A stretch of DNA of 64,000 nt from Borreliella andersonii (GTDB lineage: Bacteria; Spirochaetota; Spirochaetia; Borreliales; Borreliaceae), in contig NZ_CP132457.1 of NCBI RefSeq assembly GCF_032595875.1, positions 372,001 through 436,000 on the forward strand. The letters run 5' to 3'. This document shows positions 45,377 to 53,862 of this stretch, piece by piece. How positions within the stretch are numbered: the stretch's first letter is position 1; the number at the start of each line of letters is the position of its first letter. Both the position numbers and the translations under genes were made by a program. A model generated the notes under the pieces. The model searched no databases. It was not told the DNA's origin and saw only the letters and a list, made by a program, of their open reading frames with translations.

Positions 45377-47250
45377 TCAGATTCCTTTAACTTTAAAGAT
45401 TTCAAAAAAATTACCAAAGCCGTTGCAACTGCAACTCCAACAGCAATTGCAATAATAAACTCAAATTTATTATCAATAACAGGAAGTACTATTGGCCCTC
45501 CATGTGGAGCATGATTAGCAACACCTAAAAAAGCAGCAATAATGCTTGACACAGCCCCTCCTGCCACTATCGAAGGAATTACCCGTCCAGGATCACTAGC
45601 AGCAAAAGGAATAGCCCCCTCGCTAATACCAATAAATGAAATTAAAAAGGCTATTTTTCCAGATTCTTTTTCCTCATTTTCAAATAATTTAGGCGCCAAA
45701 AAAGTTGCAAGCCCCATAGCCATAGGAGGAACAGGAATTGCTGCTGCTACCATTCCCATTATTTCTGGCACTTGAGGAATTAGCCCCACACCAAAAAGAA
45801 ATGCTACTTTATTAAAAGGCCCGCCCATATCAATAGTAATCATTGAACCTAGTACTAAACCTAAGAAAATTTTACCTAACACACCAAACGTTTCTGAATT
45901 GCTTTGCAAAGATTTAAGCCCATTCTCAAGTACCCCCATAAATTCTCCAACATAAACACCAACATACAACATAAAAAAGCCAACAATAATGGTGCTTATT
46001 AATGGAATTACAAATATAGGCATAACAGGCCTTAACCACTCAGGAACAGATCTTCTTGCTAAAAACCTTGCAACATAACCTGCAAGAAATCCTGCAAATA
46101 TTGCGCCCAAAAAACCTGCTTTTACATTTCCAGACATTACTCCACCAACAAGACCGGGTGCTAGACCAGGTTTATCAGCAATTGCCATTGAAATAAAACC
46201 AGCAAGCACAGGCAGCATCATTCCAAAAGCAACAGATCCAATATCCGCAACCTGCTTATAAAATGGATGCTCAGAAAAATTAGGACCATCAGGTCCAATT
46301 CCAACAAAGGCAATGCTCAGAGCAATTAAAATTCCTCCACTTGCAACAACAGGAATCATTGGAGATACTCCACTCATTAAATATTTATAAAAACTACCTT
46401 TACCTGTTTCAGCCGAAGCTTTAGAAGCGTTATTGACCCCAGAATCTTTGCTTTTAAATACTGGAGCATTAAAAGATTCCTTAATAATATTTTCTGTATT
46501 GTTTATTGCTTTTACAGTTGAAACTTTATAAACTCTCTTGCCTTCAAATCTCTTTTCATCAATATCCTTATCAACAGCGAGTATTACGACGGCTGCATTC
46601 CTAATTTCCTCTTCGGTTAATGCATTTTCGATACCAATAGATCCTTGAGTTTCTACTCTAATGCTATAACCCTGCTTTTTGGCTTCATTTTCAATTTTCT
46701 TTGCTGCAATATATGTATGAGCAACTCCAACAGGACAAGCAGTTACAGCCACTATTTTTTCTGCCTTTGTAGCTCCAAAAACCTCTTCTTTGGCTTTTCT
46801 TTGAACATTCTCAATATAATAATAAATGTCATCAGTGGTAACAAACCCTCTTAAAGCATTTTGAAAAGCATCATCTTCAAATAGTTTAGCTATAAAAGCA
46901 ATCGCCTTAAGGTGCTCGTTACCTTGCTGCTTTTTTGACATACAAATCAAAAATATTAAATTAACAGGGGGATTTTCTTCAGACCACTTAACCCCAGCAC
47001 CTTTAATGTAAAGCAATGAAATAAAACTAGTCTTAACAACATCTCCTATAAAATGCGGAATTGCAACCCCATTTTCCCAAGAAGTGTCTCCTATCTTTTC
47101 TCTATCAAGAATTCCTTGAAGAAACTCTTTTTTATTATCTATGTATCCCTTATCATTAATTTTTTCAACTAAAAAATCAATTACATCTTCTTTTGAATTG
47201 ACTTCCGGCAAAATAAATACGAGATCTTTTTTTAAAAAATTAAAAAACAT
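45373..47250 (-). CDS. fruA: PTS fructose-family permease EIIA-EIIB-EIIC
   Basis: A 625-residue fused phosphotransferase transporter. EIIA (about 1-150) has phospho-His66 in GVAIPHFIGD. EIIB (about 163-260) has phospho-Cys172 in TACPVGVAHTYIAA. The membrane EIIC part (about 285-620) has eight or more spans and the MGGPFNKVAF and GAIPFAASDP segments. It imports and phosphorylates fructose or mannose-type sugars using HPr-phosphate. AGGAGA site before the ATG. The promoter carries an overlapping palindrome. Coupled to manA. Borrelia has a second such permease elsewhere, hence the older name fruA-1. Confidence 0.95.
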   Translation of the reverse strand: MFFNFLKKDLVFILPEVNSKEDVIDFLVEKINDKGYIDNKKEFLQGILDREKIGDTSWENGVAIPHFIGDVVKTSFISLLYIKGAGVKWSEENPPVNLIFLICMSKKQQGNEHLKAIAFIAKLFEDDAFQNALRGFVTTDDIYYYIENVQRKAKEEVFGATKAEKIVAVTACPVGVAHTYIAAKKIENEAKKQGYSIRVETQGSIGIENALTEEEIRNAAVVILAVDKDIDEKRFEGKRVYKVSTVKAINNTENIIKESFNAPVFKSKDSGVNNASKASAETGKGSFYKYLMSGVSPMIPVVASGGILIALSIAFVGIGPDGPNFSEHPFYKQVADIGSVAFGMMLPVLAGFISMAIADKPGLAPGLVGGVMSGNVKAGFLGAIFAGFLAGYVARFLARRSVPEWLRPVMPIFVIPLISTIIVGFFMLYVGVYVGEFMGVLENGLKSLQSNSETFGVLGKIFLGLVLGSMITIDMGGPFNKVAFLFGVGLIPQVPEIMGMVAAAIPVPPMAMGLATFLAPKLFENEEKESGKIAFLISFIGISEGAIPFAASDPGRVIPSIVAGGAVSSIIAAFLGVANHAPHGGPIVLPVIDNKFEFIIAIAVGVAVATALVIFLKSLKLKESE

Positions 47251-47276
47251 AACTGTGGTCTCCTATTAATTAAACA

Positions 47277-47295
47277 TATTGTATAATATACAATA
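47277..47295. promoter_or_regulatory. 19-bp palindrome over the fru promoter, candidate operator
   Basis: TATTGTATA and TATACAATA flank a single central base. It covers the -10 box of the fruA promoter and lies 27-45 bases before the fruA start. Its perfect dyad symmetry is typical of a repressor site, though AT-rich palindromes also arise by chance. Confidence 0.55.
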
Positions 47296-47311
47296 AAATA
47301 GCATACCACAA
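47283..47311 (-). promoter_or_regulatory. Candidate promoter of fruA-manA
   Basis: On the minus strand TTGTGG (47311-47306) and TATTAT (47288-47283) have exact 17-base spacing, with the predicted start near 47276. The -10 box is inside the 19-bp palindrome. A second short palindrome AGAGAAATTTTCTCT (47346-47360) lies further upstream, toward the divergent gene. Confidence 0.55.
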
Positions 47312-47422
47312 CCACTTAATATAAAAAATATTTTTTAAACTAAAAAGAGAAATTTTCTCTTAATACATATCATAATATTGAAAAGGCAAAACAATTTTTA
47401 TATCATTTAAAATAGTCTGTTT

Positions 47423-48055
47423 ATGAAAAAAGCTCCAAACACTTGTATTTTCTTAACATTGCTGCTTATCATTTCCAATTTAAATGCACTTGCAAATGAA
47501 GAAGACAATGCTAATGAAAAAAATAATCTACCCAAACAAAGCCCTAATTTTTTTAGCCCAGAAAGAGGATTCACATATTCAACAGGAATTGGAATTGGAG
47601 TTGGATTTTTCTTAAATTCAAATATTAAACACCTTATTTTCAGACCTTATTATACATTCTCTAATAATACTTTTGATTTTTTAATAGTTGCTATGATATT
47701 AACAAAAGAAAGCCTTAATATCCCCCAAAAAATGCAATACTTTAACTCTTATATTGGAGGAGGAATAAACTGGCACATCGCAAATTTAATTAAAAAAACA
47801 AAATATTTTTCCGCTACCATTGGCATAGGTGGCCGTTTTTACCTATCTACAAACCTCATAGGAGACATTCGATTTTACGAAAAATTGCCTTATGTGATAG
47901 AGCCTTATATGTTTATTGAAATTTCTTCTAAAAAGGCAATTCCTTTAATGGGGTTAGACTTTAAAATTGATTTTTTATTTTTAGATACATTTAACATTTC
48001 TTTTAATTTCACTATTAGATATAATCTTAAGGACGAAAACGAGATGGAAACATGA
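47423..48055 (+). CDS. Predicted outer-membrane beta-barrel-like protein
   Basis: A 210-residue protein with a signal peptide (MKKAPNTCIFLTLLLIISNL) and no convincing lipobox at its end. After a short polar linker it has glycine/aromatic beta-strand pattern (FTYSTGIGIGVGFFLNS, YIGGGINWHIA, ATIGIGGRFYL), similar in style to the proteins at 42973 and 43595. Function unknown. Weak ribosome binding site. Its last four bases overlap the start of the nuclease gene (ATGA), implying co-translation of a surface protein and an exported nuclease. Confidence 0.75.
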   Translation: MKKAPNTCIFLTLLLIISNLNALANEEDNANEKNNLPKQSPNFFSPERGFTYSTGIGIGVGFFLNSNIKHLIFRPYYTFSNNTFDFLIVAMILTKESLNIPQKMQYFNSYIGGGINWHIANLIKKTKYFSATIGIGGRFYLSTNLIGDIRFYEKLPYVIEPYMFIEISSKKAIPLMGLDFKIDFLFLDTFNISFNFTIRYNLKDENEMET

Positions 48056-48933
48056 AAAAAAGGTCAAAATTTTTTCTTTATTGCTATATTTTATGCCTAA
48101 CAGGATTTTTATTTTTTTCCTTAAATCCAAAAGCCCTAAAACAAATTAAACACAAAATTTATGACTATTTAAAAATAATAGAAAATAAATACATTGGCAT
48201 TACAAAATCTATTCCAATAAAAGAATCGCAATTAATACCAAAAGGATATCTTACTACCCAAATAATAAGCAAAAAACACTACACCTTAGGATATGCTGAA
48301 AGTGCAAGACAATCCGAATGGGCTGCTTATCCGCTTAAAAGAGAAATGGTAGAATTAGCATTAACTTTGTTAAAATCAAAAAAAATTAAAAGAAGTACCA
48401 AATTCTTTGAAGACACCAACATCAAAGGCATTTTTCCAAAACTTGAAGATTACTTTAAAAGCGGTTATGACAGAGGACACATAGTAAGCTCTGCAGATAT
48501 GTCTTTTTCTGAAAATGCAATGAAAGATACATATTTTTTATCAAATATGTCACCCCAAAAAAGCGAATTTAATTCTGGAATTTGGCTAAAACTTGAAAAA
48601 TTAGTAAGAGAATGGGCAATCTCAAAAGGATATATATATATTATTAGCGCTGGAATTTTAACAGAAAATAAAGGATTTATTGGTAAAAACAAAATTTTGA
48701 TACCTAAAAATTTTTATAAAATAGTACTGGCAATCAATAATAACAACTATTATGACATAATCTCTTTTATTATCCCAAATGAAAAAGCAAAAGACTTGGA
48801 TTTAAAAAATTATGTTGTTAACGTTGACTCAATTGAAAAAAAAACAAAGATAGATTTTTTTGAAAAACTTGATTCAAAAATTAAAAAAAATATTAAAAAA
48901 ATACAAAACACGCATTCTTGGGAATTTAAATGA
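48052..48933 (+). CDS. DNA/RNA non-specific endonuclease, exported
   Basis: A 293-residue nuclease of the NucA/EndoG beta-beta-alpha-metal family. An uncleaved-looking N-terminal hydrophobic segment (FFLYCYILCLTGFLFFSLNP) suggests membrane anchoring with the enzyme on the periplasmic or outer side. The active-site motif is GYDRGHIVSSADM (near 135-147; His of DRGH is the general base), with the metal-binding Asn in NSGIWLKLE (near 173) preceded by NMSPQKSEFN. It could degrade host or environmental DNA for purine and pyrimidine salvage, which fits Borrelia's auxotrophy; that role is inference. Overlaps both neighbours by ATGA. Confidence 0.9.
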   Translation: MKKRSKFFLYCYILCLTGFLFFSLNPKALKQIKHKIYDYLKIIENKYIGITKSIPIKESQLIPKGYLTTQIISKKHYTLGYAESARQSEWAAYPLKREMVELALTLLKSKKIKRSTKFFEDTNIKGIFPKLEDYFKSGYDRGHIVSSADMSFSENAMKDTYFLSNMSPQKSEFNSGIWLKLEKLVREWAISKGYIYIISAGILTENKGFIGKNKILIPKNFYKIVLAINNNNYYDIISFIIPNEKAKDLDLKNYVVNVDSIEKKTKIDFFEKLDSKIKKNIKKIQNTHSWEFK

Positions 48934-49709
48934 AATCAATATTTGCAAAGTTAAACGCTTCTATTAATTTCTTTCTTTTTATAATTTTTATTTTGGCAAC
49001 ACTAGTTATGCTGACTTTTTTTTATAAAATAAAATATAACGAAAATTATCAAAATTATATTTTAGAAATTTACAATAATAACTTTATAATATTGGTTAAT
49101 AAATTAACCATCTTTATTGCTGGAATCATAGGCTCACTGTGGTCATATATTAACTACAAAAGAACCAATAATATACAATTTATACTTTTCTATTGTTTTA
49201 TTAGTTCATATACATTAGAACCTATTTTGGTCTCTGAAGATTTTTTTTTAAAAAACAATCTAAATTCAAGTTATTATTCATTTACAAAATTCATCCTTTT
49301 TGTAAATACTTTTTCATTATTAAATTTATTTTTTCTAAGTTTATATATATGCGATTTCAAAATAAAATCAATACATTATACAATTTACATTATTTTGATC
49401 TTTGCCTGCATTTATAGCTACACAATGCCTATTAATTCGTACGAAAATAGTCAAAACTACGGCATTCTTAAAATCGAAAGTACAAAATTTTATATAGACG
49501 CATTCCTGCTACTTATTTTAACAAACTTTACAGTAGCTTTTTTAAGAAAAAAAAGCTTTGACTATTTTTTACTTTTTGTTTCAATGCTTTTAATATTAAG
49601 TGGAATTTACTTGAATTTATTAAAAATACCTTACGCTTTTATGCCAATCTCAATTGGTGTACCAATCTACTTAAAAAAATCAGGAAAAATCTTCTTTTAC
49701 TGGCTATAA
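48930..49709 (+). CDS. Multi-span membrane protein of unknown function
   Basis: A 259-residue hydrophobic protein with seven to eight predicted spans (first near residues 12-30, last near 235-250). No charged catalytic motif stands out; the layout is reminiscent of 7TM sensory modules but without an attached output domain. It overlaps the nuclease gene by ATGA and its 3' end overlaps the convergent kinase-like gene by 13 bases. It is probably the third member of the barrel-nuclease-membrane unit. Confidence 0.75.
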   Translation: MKSIFAKLNASINFFLFIIFILATLVMLTFFYKIKYNENYQNYILEIYNNNFIILVNKLTIFIAGIIGSLWSYINYKRTNNIQFILFYCFISSYTLEPILVSEDFFLKNNLNSSYYSFTKFILFVNTFSLLNLFFLSLYICDFKIKSIHYTIYIILIFACIYSYTMPINSYENSQNYGILKIESTKFYIDAFLLLILTNFTVAFLRKKSFDYFLLFVSMLLILSGIYLNLLKIPYAFMPISIGVPIYLKKSGKIFFYWL

Positions 49710-50320
49710 AAAAAAGAAGTTAAAAAATAGGACGAAGTTGAAACAACGAGTGGTAAAAATAAATTGTCATAATTAGTAGCATCAAAAAGTTCTACCAGCA
49801 CTGCTAAAATTCCAAGAACTAAGGCCACTGTTAAATAAGGGAAAAAATAATAATATGAAAAAAAAGTAACACAAAATACAACAAGACTGCCAGAAATCGT
49901 TTTATCGTTTACAAGTATAAAAGAAGGAATTAACTTTCCAATAAGACTTGCAAATCCATCACCAAGGCATACCGAAAATATACCAATATAATTAAAAGGA
50001 TGCGTAGCCAAACAATACGATATCAATATACCTAAAAACAACAAAGCAGGAGAAAAAGATACTTTATCAGGCAATATTTTTCTTGATTTTAATATTATAT
50101 TTGAAATATTTTTAAATAAAACTATTTTTTTTTCAGTAATTCTAAAAATTTCAGAACTTAAGTATAAAATCATAAAAAGTACATTAACAACAAGTCCTAT
50201 CCAAAAATTTATTCCATAAAAAACTAAAACTATTAAGCTAAAAATATGAAAAAATTTTCTAAAAATTTCATACTTAATATCTTCTCTAAGAATTGTTCTT
50301 TTAAACCCATTAAACATCAT
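49697..50320 (-). CDS. Dolichol/phytol kinase-like (SEC59 family) membrane protein
   Basis: A 207-residue protein with about six spans. It carries what I recognise as the CTP-dependent polyprenol kinase pattern: CLGDGFASLIGK (near 118-129), KTISGSLVVF (near 139) and a late LVELFDATNYDNLFLPLV block. Family members phosphorylate dolichol, phytol or related lipid alcohols. The Borrelia substrate is unknown; undecaprenol recycling is one possibility. Alternative reading: a CDP-lipid synthase relative. A single gene, convergent with and overlapping its neighbour. Confidence 0.8.
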   Translation of the reverse strand: MMFNGFKRTILREDIKYEIFRKFFHIFSLIVLVFYGINFWIGLVVNVLFMILYLSSEIFRITEKKIVLFKNISNIILKSRKILPDKVSFSPALLFLGILISYCLATHPFNYIGIFSVCLGDGFASLIGKLIPSFILVNDKTISGSLVVFCVTFFSYYYFFPYLTVALVLGILAVLVELFDATNYDNLFLPLVVSTSSYFLTSFFYSQ

Positions 50321-50568
50321 TTAATCTTTTTAAAATGCATATTAAATCGACATTTGCAAATATCTTTTCCTAAATTCATTAAATTCCTCATTTACTACTG
50401 CAAACAAATTAAAATAAACAAAAACCTTTTTACAAAAAGTAAACCTTATAATAAAATTACTTATATTAATTTTACAATTTTTTTTCAAAAAAAATATTCT
50501 TACCTAGAGATTTATTATAAATAGGCAATACTTATTTATAAAGAGAAGAATTAAGCAGGTTTTCAAAA

Positions 50569-51426
50569 ATGCTAGAAATTGAAGATAAACTATTTTTAAA
50601 ATTTTGCGATTTTATATATAACAACAGTGGAATTCGTTTTGATGAAAAAAATAAATTTGTTCTTCAAGGCAGAGTGAATGAAGCAGTACGAGCTCTTGCC
50701 CTTGAAAACCCATCGCAACTTTATAATTTAATTATTAGTGAAAAATTAAAAAAAGAATATTTCTTGGATTTAGTCACAACTAATTTAACAAGATTTTTTA
50801 GAAATTCACTACATTTTCAAACTTTTGAAAAATTTGTAATTCCAAATTTAATTAATATTAAAAAAATAGAAAAAAAAAATAGGATTATTATTTGGTCTGC
50901 AGGATGTTCAACAGGAGAAGAACCTTATTCATTAGCATTTGTACTCAAATCAAAGCTTCCAAAAGACATTGATTTTGTCATTATTGCTTCTGATTTAAGC
51001 TTAAAATCTTTAATGATAGCAAAAGAAGGATATTACTCATCAAATACATGTAAAAATATTCCTAAAGAATACCGGCACTATATATATTCTCATTCAAACG
51101 GATATAAAATTAAAAATGAAATTAAAAATCATATAAGATTCGATTATCATAACCTAAACTTTGAAAGTAATTTTTCACAAATCGATGTTATTTTTTGTAG
51201 AAATGTATTAATATACTTTGATGAAAAATCAAAAATTAAAGTACTTAAAAAATTTTACAATAACATGTCTAACAACAGTTATTTATTTATAGGACACTCA
51301 GAGTCACTTTTTGGACTTAACCTTCCTTTTAAATTTTTAAAAACACCCTGGGCAATAATATACGAAAAAAAAGATACTAGCTGTCAAAAAGAAAAATTTA
51401 AATCACAAAATAACTATAAGTTATAA
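50569..51426 (+). CDS. cheR: Chemotaxis protein methyltransferase CheR
   Basis: A 285-residue enzyme that methylates glutamates on chemoreceptors using SAM. An N-terminal helical domain (about 1-75) is followed by the SAM-binding domain with SAGCSTGEEPYSLAF (near 110-124), and further DVIFCRNVLIYFDEKSK (near 205-221). All CheR landmarks are present. The ribosome binding site is weak (AGCAGG at about nine bases). The upstream 248-base spacer contains no supportable gene. cheB follows after 32 bases. Borrelia has a second cheR/cheB set elsewhere. Confidence 0.94.
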   Translation: MLEIEDKLFLKFCDFIYNNSGIRFDEKNKFVLQGRVNEAVRALALENPSQLYNLIISEKLKKEYFLDLVTTNLTRFFRNSLHFQTFEKFVIPNLINIKKIEKKNRIIIWSAGCSTGEEPYSLAFVLKSKLPKDIDFVIIASDLSLKSLMIAKEGYYSSNTCKNIPKEYRHYIYSHSNGYKIKNEIKNHIRFDYHNLNFESNFSQIDVIFCRNVLIYFDEKSKIKVLKKFYNNMSNNSYLFIGHSESLFGLNLPFKFLKTPWAIIYEKKDTSCQKEKFKSQNNYKL

Positions 51427-51458
51427 TTTAACAAAAATAAAATGGGGAAAAAGTAACG

Positions 51459-52583
51459 GTGGAAACAAAAATTTCTGTACTTATCATAGAATACTTTGCT
51501 GTAAAGAGAAAACTTATATCAGACCTCATCAATTCGTCTCCAAAACTTCAAGTCATTGCAACTGCTTCTAATTGCAAATTTGCAACAAATAAACTTAAAA
51601 AACACAACCCCGAAGTAATATTAATGAATTTAGAAGAAACCAATATTACAGATATCCTATTTTTGGAGAAAAAAAACAATTTAAACAAAACAATACCAAT
51701 TGTCGTCACATCTTCAAATCAAAACCTAATAAATATTGCTGCTTTAAAAGGCGCTGATGATCTTATATTAGTATCTAAAAACAAGAAATCACATGAAATC
51801 AAAAAAGAACAAATTATTAATTCTCTTTTAACCTATGGATCGATATCTATAAAAACCAAAATTGCCTGCCATAAAGATATGAACATAAAAAACCATAAAA
51901 GAACTGATTTTATTTTAAATTACAAAAATAACGTTTCTTCATTAACTCAACTTGAAGAACATGCAAAAGCAAAAATATTAAATGAAAAAGAAATAAAAAA
52001 ACTAAAACTGAGAAAATTTGACATAATAGCAATTGGAATATCAGCGGGAGGTCCTGTGGCCTTGAAATCAATATTACCAGAAATACCCGAAAACTTCCCA
52101 CCAATAATAATTGTTCAACACATGCCTAAAGGATTTACAGAAGAATTTGCAAAAAATCTTAATAATCTATGCAAAATAAACGTAAAAGAAACCACCAATA
52201 ACGAAATATTAAAACAAGGACATGCATACATTAGCTCGGGTGGATATCATACAAAAATCAAAAAAATCGACGGTAACTATCAAATTAAAACTCTCGATGG
52301 CAAACACATAAATGGCCACAAACCATCTATTGGAGTATTATTTCAATCTATTGCAGAGATTGCAAAAGATAAAGCAATTGCCATAATAATGACTGGAATG
52401 GGGAATGATGGATCAATAGAAATTGGAGCTATAAAAAAAGCTGGAGGACTAACTATTGCGCAAGATAAAGAAAGTTCTATGGTTTTTGGCATGCCCAAAA
52501 TAGCAATAAAGGAAAACAATATAGACTATATAGTTCCACTAGACCATATGGTAAAATTATTAAAAGCTATACTAATTAAATAG
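51459..52583 (+). CDS. cheB: Chemotaxis methylesterase CheB with degenerate receiver domain
   Basis: A 374-residue receptor demethylase. The C-terminal esterase domain has its Ser-His-Asp triad: GISAGGP (Ser near 194), VQHMPKGF (His near 220) and TGMGNDG (Asp near 315). The N-terminal receiver domain (1-125) is recognisable in layout but has lost its phosphorylation site: the acidic pair is Glu11-Tyr12, the phospho-acceptor Asp is Asn57 (in VILMNLEE), and the conserved Lys is Val105. Regulation by CheA phosphate therefore looks impossible in the usual way. Start is a GTG at 51459 with GGGGA about ten bases upstream. Follows cheR. Confidence 0.92.
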   Translation: METKISVLIIEYFAVKRKLISDLINSSPKLQVIATASNCKFATNKLKKHNPEVILMNLEETNITDILFLEKKNNLNKTIPIVVTSSNQNLINIAALKGADDLILVSKNKKSHEIKKEQIINSLLTYGSISIKTKIACHKDMNIKNHKRTDFILNYKNNVSSLTQLEEHAKAKILNEKEIKKLKLRKFDIIAIGISAGGPVALKSILPEIPENFPPIIIVQHMPKGFTEEFAKNLNNLCKINVKETTNNEILKQGHAYISSGGYHTKIKKIDGNYQIKTLDGKHINGHKPSIGVLFQSIAEIAKDKAIAIIMTGMGNDGSIEIGAIKKAGGLTIAQDKESSMVFGMPKIAIKENNIDYIVPLDHMVKLLKAILIK

Positions 52584-52611
52584 TTAAATTTTTTTAAACA
52601 AGGAATATTTT

Positions 52612-53826
52612 TTGGACAATAAACAAGAAAAAACCGAAACAGCAGACTGTTTTTCTCATGTAAGTAAATTTAATATACACAATAAAACAATATATATACT
52701 TGGAACTGCTCACGTGTCAAAAAAAAGCTCAGAAGATACTGCTAATTTAATAGAAATCTTAAAACCAGACTATATTGCTGTTGAACTTGATGAAGCTCGC
52801 TATCATTCGATCTTAAATACCAATGAAAATGAAAAATGGAAAAACTTAGATATAGATAAAGCACTAAAGCAAGGAAAAGCTTTTTTCCTCATAATAAACA
52901 TAATTCTTAGTAATTTTCAAAAAAAATTAGCAAAAGAACAAGGAATAAAACCTGGTGAAGAAATGAAAACAGCTATTTTAAAAGCTAAAAAATATAATAT
53001 TCCACTAATTCTTGCTGACAGAAAAATTGAAACAACCCTAAAAAGAGCTTGGATATCTATTCCAATATTTGAAAAAGCAAAAATAATCTCAAGCCTTTTT
53101 TCTTTAACAGATGCAAAAATTACAAAAGATGAAATTGAAAAACTCAAAGAACAAGACGCTCTTTCAAAAATAATGGAAGAACTTTCCAAAGAAATACCAA
53201 AAGTAAAAAAAGCTTTAATTGACGAAAGAGACGAATTTATTACAAACAAAATACTTGAAGGAACAGGCATTATTCTTGCCGTTGTGGGTGCAGGTCATGT
53301 AAGCGGAATAATGAAAACTTTAAAAGAAATAAGTCAAAATAAAAAAAGAATAAACATTAAAGAACTCGAAAAAATACCTAAAAAACATTTTTCATTTAGC
53401 AAAGTGCTATCTTACTTGATTGCAATTTCAATCATTTTACTAATAGTAAGCTCTTTTTACTTTAAAGGATTTGACTTTGCTTACAAAAATTTAAAGCTTT
53501 GGATAATATCTAACTCTCTTTTTTCAGGTATTGCTTCGATTTTACTAAAATCTAATCCCTTAACAATTTTAACAGCCATTATAGGTTCTCCAATATTCTC
53601 CTTAATACCATTCATAGGAACAGGCATGGTAGCAGGACTTGTTGAAGCTTATATAAACAAACCAAAAGTCAAAGATTTTGAAAATCTACAAGAAGAATTG
53701 TCGACAATAAAAGGATATTTCAAAAACAAAGTTACAAGAATTCTATTAATAGTGCTTTTTGTAAACCTTGGATCTACAATTGGAACAATTGTAGGACTTA
53801 AATTTTTATTAAATGTTTTCAAATAA
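52612..53826 (+). CDS. TraB/PrgY (TIKI/GumN superfamily) membrane protein
   Basis: A 404-residue protein related to enterococcal pheromone-shutdown protein TraB/PrgY. Family motifs are ILGTAHVSKKS (near 27-37), a VELDEARY segment (near 61), ADRKIETTLKRAW and AVVGAGHVSGI (near 224); the His and Glu residues resemble the metal-protease-like site proposed for the superfamily. The C-terminal 140 residues hold three to four membrane spans. Start appears to be TTG at 52612, with AAGGA seven to eight bases upstream. Substrate unknown; there is no pheromone plasmid system in Borrelia. It lies between cheB and adk. Confidence 0.88.
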   Translation: MDNKQEKTETADCFSHVSKFNIHNKTIYILGTAHVSKKSSEDTANLIEILKPDYIAVELDEARYHSILNTNENEKWKNLDIDKALKQGKAFFLIINIILSNFQKKLAKEQGIKPGEEMKTAILKAKKYNIPLILADRKIETTLKRAWISIPIFEKAKIISSLFSLTDAKITKDEIEKLKEQDALSKIMEELSKEIPKVKKALIDERDEFITNKILEGTGIILAVVGAGHVSGIMKTLKEISQNKKRINIKELEKIPKKHFSFSKVLSYLIAISIILLIVSSFYFKGFDFAYKNLKLWIISNSLFSGIASILLKSNPLTILTAIIGSPIFSLIPFIGTGMVAGLVEAYINKPKVKDFENLQEELSTIKGYFKNKVTRILLIVLFVNLGSTIGTIVGLKFLLNVFK

Positions 53827-53862
53827 ACCCTTAAAATAACAAATATTTAAACAGGAGTATAT

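Noticed and set aside
50246..50524. 92-codon open frame on the plus strand
   Set aside because: It overlaps the start of the kinase-like gene on the other strand, has no ribosome binding site and reads as random Lys/Ile/Phe.
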